Made by a program: the position numbers and the translations under genes. Of a stretch of 6,052 nucleotides of DNA, positions 1 to 6,052 are shown one piece after another. The notes under the pieces were generated by a model, which was not told the origin of the DNA, did not search any database, and saw only the letters and a program-made list of their open reading frames with translations. Source of the stretch: CAYJXJ01 sp964374095 (GTDB taxonomy: Bacteria; Elusimicrobiota; Elusimicrobia; UBA1565; UBA9628); contig CAYJXJ010000243.1 of the NCBI GenBank assembly GCA_964374095.1, forward strand, positions 1-6,052, read 5' to 3'. Every line of letters starts with the position of its first letter. Within the stretch, counting starts at the first letter, position 1.

Positions 1-1799
<1,799 letters not shown>

Positions 1800-1803
<4 letters not shown>

Positions 1804-2552
1804 ACTTCACCCTGCGGGTGTGGCGTCAGAAGGGGCCGGGCCGGCCCGGCGGCTTCGTTGGATATGAGGCGCGCGACATCTCTCCCGACACGTCCTTCCT
1901 GGAGATGCTCGACTCGGTCAACGAGAGCTTGATGCGCGGCGGGGCCGACCCCATCGCCTTCGACTCGGACTGCCGGGAGGGAATCTGCGGCGCGTGCAGC
2001 CTGGTCATCAACGGGCGATCGCACGGCCCGGACCGCGGCGCCGCCTCCTGCCAGGTCTTCATGCGCCAATTCAAAGACCGCGAGACCATCACCGTCGAGC
2101 CTTTCCGCGCCCGCGCCTTTCCGCTCGTCAAGGACCTCGCGGTCGACCGTTCCGCGTTCGACCGCATCATCGCCGCGGGCGGCTACGTCTCGGTCAACAC
2201 GGGCAACGCCCCGGAGGCCAATTCGAACCTGGTGCCCAAGGCCCGCGCGGAAGCCGCCATGGACGCGGCGGCCTGCATCGGCTGCGGCGCCTGCGTGGCG
2301 GCCTGCCCCAACGCCTCGGCCATGCTCTTCGTGGGCGCCAAGATCTCCCATTTGGCCCTGCTCCCCCAAGGGGCCCCCGAGCGGGCCCGGCGCGCCCTGG
2401 CGATGCGCGCGGCCATGGATGACGAAGGCTTCGGCAACTGCTCCAACGAGGCGGAGTGCGAGGCCGCCTGCCCCAAGGAGATCAAGCTCTCCAACATCGC
2501 CCGGCTGAACAGGGAGTATCTCCGGGCGGCGCTCTGCTCGGATGAGACGTGA
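1800..2552 (+). CDS. sdhB: Succinate dehydrogenase/fumarate reductase iron-sulfur subunit, non-classical type
   Basis: This 250-residue protein passes electrons from the SdhA flavin to the membrane quinone site of complex II. The N-terminal ferredoxin-like domain has the 2Fe-2S ligands Cys58, Cys63, Cys66 and Cys84 (DCREGICGAC...C). The long spacing before Cys84, with the HGP insertion, is typical of the Bacteroidetes/Chlamydiae-like branch. The C-terminal domain has CIGCGACVAACP (Cys159, 162, 165, 169) and CSNEAECEAACP (Cys214, 220, 224). These match the E. coli layout: 159/162/165/224 for 4Fe-4S and 169/214/220 for 3Fe-4S. The ATG at 1800 is chosen because it overlaps the sdhA stop (ATGA) and gives the normal family N-terminus; upstream in-frame sequence is only a shadow of sdhA. 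The stop overlaps the next gene, so the operon continues. No key ligand is missing. Confidence 0.97.
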
Positions 2553-2932
2553 ACCTTAACGAGAGGTTCGACGTCTCTCCGGGAAAGATCAAGTCGCTGA
2601 AGGAACGCCTTCAGCGACTGCACGTTGATCCCGCCGCCATTGAAGAGTCCTTCATCCGCGGCTCCGGCCGGGGCGGCCAAAAGATCAACAAGACCTCCAA
2701 CTGCGTCCAGCTCCGCTACCCACCCCTGGAGCTGGCCGTGCGCTGCCAGAGCGACCGCCGGCGGACGGTCAACCGGTTCCTCGCCCTGCGCGAGCTCGCC
2801 GACCGCGTCGAGATGCGGGTGTCGCCCGAGACCTCGGCGCGGCTCCGGGAGTTCGAGAAGCTGCGCCGCAACAAAGACCGCAGGCTGCGCCGCGCCCGCG
2901 AAAAATACGCCCCCAAGACCGCCGCGCCATGA
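2549..2932 (+). CDS. Small RF-1-domain (GGQ) release-factor-like protein, possible ribosome rescue factor
   Basis: This 127-residue protein contains the peptidyl-tRNA hydrolysis domain of class I release factors: FIRGSGRGGQKINKTSN, with the GGQ at residues 42-44. The PxT/SPF-type stop-codon recognition domain of RF1/RF2 is absent. The C-terminal part (about residues 98-127) is lysine/arginine rich (KLRRNKDRRLRRAREK), as in ArfB/YaeJ and mitochondrial MTRFR, where a basic tail engages stalled ribosomes. A role in freeing peptides from stalled ribosomes is therefore likely but inferred. It is closer in look to the generic 'peptide chain release factor-like' family than to ArfB itself. The GTG start at 2549 overlaps the sdhB stop (GTGA) and no in-frame ATG gives a better start. 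The stop overlaps the following ATG. Codons 15-24 contain a 12-bp perfect hairpin. The link with SDH is positional only. Confidence 0.9.
   Translation: MNLNERFDVSPGKIKSLKERLQRLHVDPAAIEESFIRGSGRGGQKINKTSNCVQLRYPPLELAVRCQSDRRRTVNRFLALRELADRVEMRVSPETSARLREFEKLRRNKDRRLRRAREKYAPKTAAP
2592..2619. repeat. 12-bp perfect inverted repeat in the 5' coding part of the release-factor-like gene
   Basis: Left arm AGTCGCTGAAGG (2592-2603), loop AACG (2604-2607), right arm CCTTCAGCGACT (2608-2619), without mismatch. It starts 43 bases after the GTG start and encodes part of a Lys/Arg/Leu-rich helix (SLKERLQRL). As RNA it would be a strong tetraloop hairpin placed where it could slow ribosomes early in translation. 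It may instead be a by-product of the repetitive helix codons. Confidence 0.88.
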
Positions 2933-3396
2933 AGCACTTTACGCTGGCCGAGGCCGAGGCTCTGATCCCCGAGCTGGAGCGGATATTTGAAGCAGTCCTC
3001 GATATCCGGGGCCGCGCCATGGCCAAGGCCGAATCCATGCGCCGGATTGAGGCCGCGGGAACGTCCGATCCCGCCCGCATGGCCATGGAGAAGGCCCAGT
3101 GGCAGTTCCTCATGGGCGGCCTCAACGACTGGTTGGAAAAGATCGTCGAGCTCGGGGGCTCGCCCAAGGGCCTCGCGCCGGCCCTGGTGGATTTTCCATT
3201 CAAATTGGGTGACCGGGAAGTCCACCTGTGCTGGGAACTCGGCGAGAAGCGGATCACCCACTACCACGGCCTGGAGGAGGGCTTCGCGGGCCGCAAGCCG
3301 CTCCCGGACCACGCGCGCAAAGGACGCGCCCAGGCCTCAGGATCGGGGCACCCGGGCTTGAACCGGGAACCTCCTGCTCCCAAGCAGGCGCTCTAG
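2929..3396 (+). CDS. DUF2203 family protein with an atypical C-terminal extension
   Basis: This 155-residue protein matches the DUF2203 pattern. The N-terminus KHFTLAEAEALIPEL leads into a helical, probably coiled-coil, region (about residues 5-75). The conserved end follows: LVDFPFKLGDREVHLCWELGE (about residues 86-106) and HYHGLEEGFAGRKPL (residues 111-125). The family has no established function. It is the last gene of the overlapping sdhAB operon: its ATG overlaps the previous stop (ATGA at 2929-2932). Family members usually end shortly after GFAGRxPL. Here the frame runs about 30 residues further, and its last 17 codons are the antisense reading of a tRNA-like sequence (HPGLNREPPAP). The tail is therefore probably not conserved, and the original stop may have been lost through rearrangement or a frameshift near 3300-3340. 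Confidence 0.9.
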   Translation: MKHFTLAEAEALIPELERIFEAVLDIRGRAMAKAESMRRIEAAGTSDPARMAMEKAQWQFLMGGLNDWLEKIVELGGSPKGLAPALVDFPFKLGDREVHLCWELGEKRITHYHGLEEGFAGRKPLPDHARKGRAQASGSGHPGLNREPPAPKQAL

Positions 3397-3415
3397 CCAA
3401 TTGAGCTCTCCGACG
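3343..3415 (-). tRNA. tRNA-Pro-like gene, probably degenerate
   Basis: Read on the minus strand from 3415 to 3343 the sequence folds as a tRNA. The D arm is GCTC-AATTGGCTA-GAGC with the loop GG. The T arm is CCCGG-TTCAAGC-CCGGG, perfectly paired with the TTCAA signature. The variable loop has five bases and the 3' end is TGCCCCG-A without encoded CCA. The anticodon arm CCTGC-TTGGGA-GCAGG has only six loop bases. It resembles tRNA-Pro missing one base: either GGG lacking the A after the anticodon or TGG lacking a T. The acceptor 5' strand CGTCGGA pairs with TGCCCCG at only four of seven positions. The body is clear, but loop and acceptor defects suggest a pseudogene, a recombined tRNA, or a homopolymer sequencing error. 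It overlaps the 3' end of the DUF2203 gene in antisense. Confidence 0.6.
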
Positions 3416-3430
3416 GAGACGGCCGCCGGT

Positions 3431-3448
3431 TAGGGCGCTAAAGCCCTA
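3431..3448. repeat. Small inverted repeat next to the tRNA-like gene
   Basis: TAGGGC (3431-3436), six-base loop, GCCCTA (3443-3448). It lies in the gap between the tRNA-like sequence and the integrase fragment. No T-run follows on either strand, so it is not a convincing intrinsic terminator. It may be part of a decayed junction or chance. Confidence 0.4.
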
Positions 3449-3496
3449 CAAGGCAGGTGGTTTCGCAAGACCCGGCCCGCTCGGGAGAACACGTCC

Positions 3497-3784
3497 ATGA
3501 GCGGAATCACCGTCCCGAGCCTCAAGCCGCAGGGCCTGACCTGGGAGACGGCCCTGAGGCTGTTCTCCCTACGCCGTCGATCCCAGAACCTTTCTGAGCT
3601 CACCCAGGAGCTCTACCAAAGCCACCTGAGCCAGTTCAGCCGCTGGAATGAGACCAACGAAAGCCCACGGCCAGCCGAGGTCACGGCCGCGCTTATGCGG
3701 CGCCACCGTAGGCTGGCGTCCTCTGCCCAGCCTGCGCTGGGCAGGGGAAGGTCTGTTGCCATACCTCGGCCCTGGTTCGAGTAG
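3497..3784 (+). pseudogene. N-terminal fragment of a tyrosine-recombinase-like integrase
   Basis: The frame codes for 95 residues from an ATG with a fair ribosome binding site (GGGAGA at 3483-3488, eight bases upstream). Residues about 14-72 look like the N-terminal SAM-like, core DNA-binding domain of phage-type integrases: an aromatic/hydrophobic helix (TWETALRLFSLRRRS), then LTQELYQSHLSQFSRW, then PAEVTAALMRRH. This matches the common pattern in which a Y...L..F..W helix is followed by P.EVT. After MRRH the expected sequence stops. What follows is Arg/Pro/Ala-rich and unlike the family, and the catalytic domain (R...HxxR...Y) is absent from all that follows. It is read as a truncated, inactive integrase relic beside a tRNA-like gene, consistent with an old integration event. 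The family call rests on pattern memory and is moderate. Confidence 0.55.
3723..3744. repeat. 9-bp perfect inverted repeat where integrase similarity ends
   Basis: CTGCCCAGC (3723-3731), loop CTGC (3732-3735), GCTGGGCAG (3736-3744), with no mismatch. It lies a few codons after the point where the integrase fragment stops resembling its family, so it may mark a junction or an inserted palindromic element. No T-run follows, so terminator function is not supported. Confidence 0.75.
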
Positions 3785-3851
3785 ACGGGGAAGCCGACTC
3801 CTCCGCGGCGTCCGTGGGCTCCCGGCGTGGCTCCCCAAGCCGACACGAGAG

Positions 3852-3920
3852 ATGTCCTACTGCCCGTTCTGCCGGGACCGATTCCAACCGACCAAGGCAA
3901 AAATACCGGGAACTTTTTAG
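3852..3920 (+). other. Very small CxxC open frame, possible zinc-ribbon gene remnant
   Basis: An ATG at 3852 opens 22 codons (MSYCPFCRDRFQP, ending IPGTF) closed by TAG at 3918-3920. The CPFCRDRFQP stretch looks like the first half of a zinc ribbon or zinc knuckle (CxxC followed by a short beta turn). The second cysteine pair that would complete a site is missing. There is a purine-rich stretch (CGAGAG) directly before the ATG but no good spaced ribosome binding site. It may be the surviving start of a larger zinc-finger gene cut by rearrangement, or chance. Together with the hairpin at 3723, this is all that is recognisable between the integrase fragment and the first ORF6N gene. Confidence 0.25.
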
Positions 3921-3951
3921 GGGGGTAGATCGTATATGGCATGGGATAGGC

Positions 3952-4488
3952 ATGCCAACCAAGCCGATAGTACCCGTTGAACACATCGAGAGGCGCATCT
4001 ACCTCATCCGTGGCCGGAGGGTCATGCTCGACAGGGACCTGGCCGAGATATATGGGGTATCCACCAAGCGGCTCAACGAGCAGGTCAGGCGAAACGCGGA
4101 CCGGTTCCCCCACGACTTCATGTTCCGGCTCAGCATGGCCGAGGCGACCGCGGTCATATGTTCAAGGTCGCAAATTGCGACCTTGAAACGCGGACAGAAT
4201 ATCAAGTACCGCCCCTCGGCTTTCACCGAACACGGGGCGGTCATGCTCGCAAGCGTCCTCAATAGCCCCGTCGCCGTCCAGGCCAGCATCCATGTGGTTA
4301 GAGCCTTTGTCCGCCTGCGACAAATGCTGGCCTCCAACAAGAACCTCGCCCGGAAGCTCGAGGAGCTGGCGCGGGCGGTGGCTGGCCACGACGAACGCAT
4401 CCAGGGCCTCTTTTGGGCCATTCGCCGACTCATGGCCCCGCCCGTGAGACCAAGACTCAGGATCGGCTTTCGGCCTCAACCGGAATGA
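3952..4488 (+). CDS. ORF6N domain-containing protein (first of two paralogs)
   Basis: This 178-residue protein has an N-terminal ORF6N domain (about residues 9-125), a phage-derived DNA-binding module found in antirepressor-like proteins. Diagnostic segments are IYLIRGRRVMLDRDLAEIYGV (in two parts around residues 16-36), LNEQVRRNADRFPHDFMFRL, SQIATLKRG, SAFTEHGAVMLASVLNS and VVRAFVRLRQML. A helical segment about 127-163 (KNLARKLEELA...IRRLM) probably forms a coiled coil for oligomerisation. The tail has the family-typical P-rich linker and R-IGF end. ATG 3952 is chosen because family similarity begins just after it; in-frame sequence upstream is unrelated and no other start is suitable. GGATAGG ends one base before the ATG, too close to act as a normal ribosome binding site, so a very short leader is possible (weak TATATG at 3933-3938). 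Likely a transcription regulator or antirepressor; the target is unknown. The gene contains a 27-bp palindrome. Confidence 0.9.
   Translation: MPTKPIVPVEHIERRIYLIRGRRVMLDRDLAEIYGVSTKRLNEQVRRNADRFPHDFMFRLSMAEATAVICSRSQIATLKRGQNIKYRPSAFTEHGAVMLASVLNSPVAVQASIHVVRAFVRLRQMLASNKNLARKLEELARAVAGHDERIQGLFWAIRRLMAPPVRPRLRIGFRPQPE
4161..4187. repeat. 27-bp perfect palindrome inside ORF6N gene 1
   Basis: Arm TTCAAGGTCGCAA (4161-4173), single central base A (4174), arm TTGCGACCTTGAA (4175-4187). The central A is the first base of the Ile codon in S-R-S-Q-I-A-T-L-K. The second ORF6N gene has a palindrome of the same geometry at the same codon, with five differing positions per arm, all compensated. With a one-base centre the geometry suits a dimer-bound DNA site more than an RNA hairpin. 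It could be an autoregulatory operator or a recombination site. Confidence 0.95.
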
Positions 4489-4530
4489 GACAAAGGACTG
4501 GGGCTTGCGGAGCCTGCGGGCAACTTCCGC

Positions 4531-4539
4531 TGATAGAAT
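4531..4539 (+). promoter_or_regulatory. Extended -10 promoter candidate for ORF6N gene 2
   Basis: TGATAGAAT combines a TG extension (4531-4532) with the -10 hexamer TAGAAT (4534-4539). No good -35 hexamer lies 16-18 bases upstream, as is usual for extended -10 promoters. The predicted start of transcription, about seven bases downstream, would leave a leader of only about six bases before the ATG at 4552. This agrees with the absence of a ribosome binding site there. A similar TGxTAxAAT element precedes the last gene in the window. Confidence 0.4.
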
Positions 4540-4551
4540 CGGGCGGCATCC

Positions 4552-5079
4552 ATGAAAGCCCTCATTTCCGACGAGAAGATTGACCAGCGCATCCGCATCG
4601 TGCGCGGGCATCGAGTCATGCTCGACCGCGACCTTGCGGAAATCTACGGCGTTTCTACCTGGCATCTCAACCAAGCCGTCAAGCGGAATCGTGATCGATT
4701 TCCAGAGTTTTTGAGCTTCCAACTCAGGCGCCAAGAAGCCTCCTCTTTGACATCACAAATTGTGATGTCAAAGCCGGGCAGAGGCGGGCGAAGGACCTTG
4801 CCTTACGCCTTCACCGAGCATGGCGCTGTCATGCTGGCTTCAGTTCTGCGAAGCTCCATCGCCGTCGCGGCCAGCATCCAAATCGTCCGAGCCTTCAACC
4901 GTCTCCGACGGATGGCTCTGGCCCACAAGGACTTGACCCACGCACTCGCCGAACTGGCGCGCAAGGTGGCCGGACATGACGAGCAATTCGAGGCAGTCTT
5001 TGCCGCCCTCCGCCGACTCATGGACCCTCCGGCAAAACCGCGCCGGAAAATAGGGTTCACGCCGCCCGCCAAGCCATAG
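4552..5079 (+). CDS. ORF6N domain-containing protein (second of two paralogs)
   Basis: This 175-residue protein is a tandem paralog of the preceding gene, with the same layout. The ORF6N domain spans about residues 8-123: IVRGHRVMLDRDLAEIYGV in the N-terminal part, LNQAVKRNRDRFPEFLSFQL, SQIVMSKPGRGGRR, YAFTEHGAVMLASVLRSS and IVRAFNRLRRM. A helical region follows (about 126-157), then DPPAKPRRKIGF, the family-typical end. It is clearly divergent from its neighbour and keeps the more usual GRGGRR.LPYAFTE form, so the pair is not a recent duplication. ATG 4552 is the only start that fits; no ribosome binding site is visible, and an extended -10 lies 12 bases upstream, so the mRNA may be nearly leaderless. 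The 63-base gap and the separate promoter suggest independent transcription. A DNA-binding or antirepressor role is inferred; the target is unknown. Confidence 0.92.
   Translation: MKALISDEKIDQRIRIVRGHRVMLDRDLAEIYGVSTWHLNQAVKRNRDRFPEFLSFQLRRQEASSLTSQIVMSKPGRGGRRTLPYAFTEHGAVMLASVLRSSIAVAASIQIVRAFNRLRRMALAHKDLTHALAELARKVAGHDEQFEAVFAALRRLMDPPAKPRRKIGFTPPAKP
4745..4773. repeat. 29-bp perfect palindrome inside ORF6N gene 2
   Basis: Arm CTTTGACATCACAA (4745-4758), single central base A (4759), arm TTGTGATGTCAAAG (4760-4773). It encodes L-T-S-Q-I-V-M-S-K, and the central A is the first base of the Ile codon, exactly as in ORF6N gene 1. The shared core of the two palindromes is TCRCAAATTGYGA. Outside it the arms differ but stay self-complementary. 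Confidence 0.95.
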
Positions 5080-5123
5080 CCGGGGTTCACCCCTCGAAGT
5101 AGCTGAGGACATGGCCTGCCCCC

Positions 5124-5153
5124 TTGACGAGGACAAGCAATCGTATTATCCTG
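5124..5153 (+). promoter_or_regulatory. Possible sigma-70-type promoter for the metalloprotease-like gene
   Basis: TTGACG (5124-5129) is a near-consensus -35 hexamer. TATCCT (5148-5153) is a partial -10 match at 18-base spacing. TATTAT (5144-5149) is a better hexamer but would be only 14 bases away. The stretch 5140-5180 is clearly richer in A+T than its surroundings. Predicted transcription would begin about 20 bases before the ATG at 5180. Confidence 0.35.
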
Positions 5154-5179
5154 AATAGTGATATCCCAAGAACGGATGT

Positions 5180-5887
5180 ATGCAGGACGACGCCCCCATC
5201 CTCTCCCTGATCCTCGTTTTCACACTCTACTTTCTCTGGCGTTTTAGGCCGCAGGAGTGGCCATCGCTAAGTAGACGGACTCTCGCCAACACGAATGCGG
5301 TACGAGTTGAGAAGAACCTGCGCAACCTCAAGGCAGTTCTTCAACGTCACGGGTATGTCTTCAAGGATGAGCCAGACTATCGACTCGGCCCTCTAAGAAC
5401 AGACAACATCGCGCCAATTCAAGGGGCCGTTGACGAGCTCTGCGAGTATTGCCAACTGGCGGGCATTTCGGTGTCCGCTACCTTTAAGCCTCTCGTTACG
5501 GAACGGGGGCTATCGGTAACCGGTCCGGAGACCGTCGATGTGCCTGGACACACATTCCAGTTCGCGCGCCACCGCTACTCGCTCTGGATCAACCCGAGGT
5601 ACCTGCCGAGACCCGATGCCGTGACAGCCACGCTCGCCCATGAAATGGCGCATGTCTATTGCTTTGCGAACGAAATCAGCTTCAGATCGCACATTGGGCA
5701 GAACCACCGCGCTTCCGAACAGATGACCGACCTGCTGGCAATCGCGCTCGGCCTAGGCCGCCTCCTGCTGAGAGGCGCGCGCGGAACCGACGGTCAATTA
5801 GGCTACCTATCGATTGAAGCACTCGAACATGCTTACGCCTTTTGGCAGGAGATTAGGCCTAGACCAATTCCTGGGACCATCTCCTGA
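5180..5887 (+). CDS. Membrane-anchored HExxH metalloprotease-like protein of unknown function
   Basis: This 235-residue protein has an N-terminal hydrophobic segment (about residues 6-22, ILSLILVFTLYFLWRF) that should act as a signal anchor. The catalytic signature TLAHEMAHVY puts zinc-binding His154 and His158 around Glu155. SEQMTDLLAIALG follows, with Glu180 and Asp184 in the ExxxD arrangement of gluzincins, Glu180 being the probable third ligand. The end carries GYLSIEALEHAYAFWQEI, a GYLS...A.A pattern I recall from uncharacterised HExxH proteins of this shape. The middle (about 60-130) has no recognised domain, though a Cys-containing segment (CEYCQLAG) is visible. Peptidase activity is inferred from the motif alone; whether the catalytic part faces the cytoplasm is not certain. 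ATG 5180 follows a weak AACGGA; the ATG at 5176 is in another frame. Codons are visibly less G+C-rich than in the sdh operon, suggesting horizontal transfer. It is alone on its transcript as far as can be seen. Confidence 0.75.
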   Translation: MQDDAPILSLILVFTLYFLWRFRPQEWPSLSRRTLANTNAVRVEKNLRNLKAVLQRHGYVFKDEPDYRLGPLRTDNIAPIQGAVDELCEYCQLAGISVSATFKPLVTERGLSVTGPETVDVPGHTFQFARHRYSLWINPRYLPRPDAVTATLAHEMAHVYCFANEISFRSHIGQNHRASEQMTDLLAIALGLGRLLLRGARGTDGQLGYLSIEALEHAYAFWQEIRPRPIPGTIS

Positions 5888-5925
5888 CGACTTCGCACTC
5901 AAGCCTGCCGCCCGCACGGCATCCA

Positions 5926-5934
5926 TGGTACAAT
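5926..5934 (+). promoter_or_regulatory. Extended -10 promoter candidate for the downstream gene
   Basis: TGGTACAAT has a TG extension (5926-5927) and the -10 hexamer TACAAT (5929-5934), which matches consensus at five of six positions. No clear -35 hexamer is seen at the usual distance. Transcription would begin near 5941, leaving about 58 bases of leader before the ATG at 5999. The element resembles TGATAGAAT before ORF6N gene 2. Confidence 0.45.
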
Positions 5935-5984
5935 CGCCTGCAAGGATTCTCATAACCTTCAACAACCGAGGAACTTCTGCGAGT

Positions 5985-5990
5985 AAGGAG
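5985..5990 (+). promoter_or_regulatory. Strong Shine-Dalgarno site fixing the start of the last gene
   Basis: AAGGAG lies eight bases before the ATG at 5999. It is the best ribosome binding site in the window and is the main support for a gene starting there. Confidence 0.75.
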
Positions 5991-5998
5991 TAGGCGTC

Positions 5999-6052
5999 AT
6001 GCCGGCGAATTTGTCGATGTCCGCAGCCTTTTCGGGGGCCTCTCGCGAATTA
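5999..6052 (+). CDS. Start of an unidentified gene (3' partial)
   Basis: Eighteen codons are visible, from ATG 5999 to the window end without a stop (MPANLSMSAAFSGASREL). The start is supported by AAGGAG at ideal spacing and by an extended -10 promoter candidate about 65 bases upstream. The visible residues are small and polar with no recognisable motif and no clear signal peptide, so no function can be given. It does not overlap the metalloprotease-like gene; the 111-base gap and its own promoter suggest a separate transcript. Confidence 0.6.
   Translation, partial: MPANLSMSAAFSGASREL

Noticed and set aside
3343..3415. tmRNA or riboswitch in place of a tRNA
   Set aside because: The cloverleaf has a complete D arm, an anticodon-type arm and a five-base variable loop in 73 bases, which fits a tRNA and not a tmRNA or known riboswitch.
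3774..3782. GGTTCGAGT resembling a tRNA T loop on the plus strand
   Set aside because: The flanking bases do not form a T stem or acceptor stem, and no D or anticodon arm precedes it.
3814..3951. Upstream extension of the first ORF6N gene
   Set aside because: ORF6N similarity begins only after the ATG at 3952 and the extension overlaps the CxxC fragment in another frame.
3613..4113. Minus-strand frame across the integrase/ORF6N junction
   Set aside because: It overlaps the ORF6N domain codons in antisense and has no recognisable motif or ribosome binding site.
4161..4773. The two ORF6N palindromes as CRISPR repeats or transposon end repeats
   Set aside because: Only two copies exist, their arms differ, both are inside conserved coding sequence at the homologous codon, and no spacers or target duplications are seen.
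5082..5093. GGGG-TTCA-CCCC hairpin after ORF6N gene 2 as a terminator
   Set aside because: The stem is only four pairs and no T-run follows.

Overview
The window looks like the chromosome of an uncultured, high-G+C bacterium in which a housekeeping operon (positions 1 to about 3400) meets an accessory segment (about 3340 to 6052). The succinate dehydrogenase/fumarate reductase subunits are of the 'non-classical' Bacteroidetes/Chlamydiae/deltaproteobacteria type. Together with the high G+C, the release-factor-like gene and the ORF6N genes this would suit Elusimicrobiota or another poorly sampled Gram-negative phylum. That placement is an inference; no phylogenetic marker is present.

Region 1 (1-3396) is a tightly packed plus-strand operon: sdhA (5' end outside the window), sdhB, a small GGQ-domain release-factor-like protein, and a DUF2203 protein. 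Each junction is a 4-nt start/stop overlap (ATGA, GTGA, ATGA), so translation is probably coupled. SdhA carries the FAD and dicarboxylate site, and SdhB carries the ligands for its 2Fe-2S, 4Fe-4S and 3Fe-4S clusters. The membrane cytochrome b subunit would be expected just upstream. The GGQ protein resembles stalled-ribosome rescue factors and has no obvious biochemical link to SDH.

Region 2 (3343-3951) is a scar-like junction. A minus-strand tRNA-Pro-like gene, with a six-base anticodon loop and a poorly paired acceptor stem, lies antisense across the 3' end of the DUF2203 gene. About 80 bases further on is the N-terminal piece of a tyrosine-recombinase-like integrase that loses family resemblance after roughly 65 residues, then a perfect hairpin and a 22-codon CxxC fragment. 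This suggests an old, decayed integration event.

Region 3 (3952-5079) holds two tandem, divergent ORF6N-domain genes (phage-type DNA-binding proteins). Each contains, at the homologous position and codon register, a perfect palindrome centred on the A of an Ile codon. The two palindromes differ at five positions per arm and every difference is compensated in the other arm. This covariation is the most interesting signal in the window, because it implies selection on the DNA or RNA itself and not only on the protein.

Region 4 (5180-6052) has a membrane-anchored HExxH metalloprotease-like protein of unknown role, with visibly more A+T than the operon, and then the first 18 codons of another gene with a strong ribosome binding site. 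Candidate promoters with extended -10 elements precede the second ORF6N gene and the last gene. There is no gene-free stretch longer than 300 bases.
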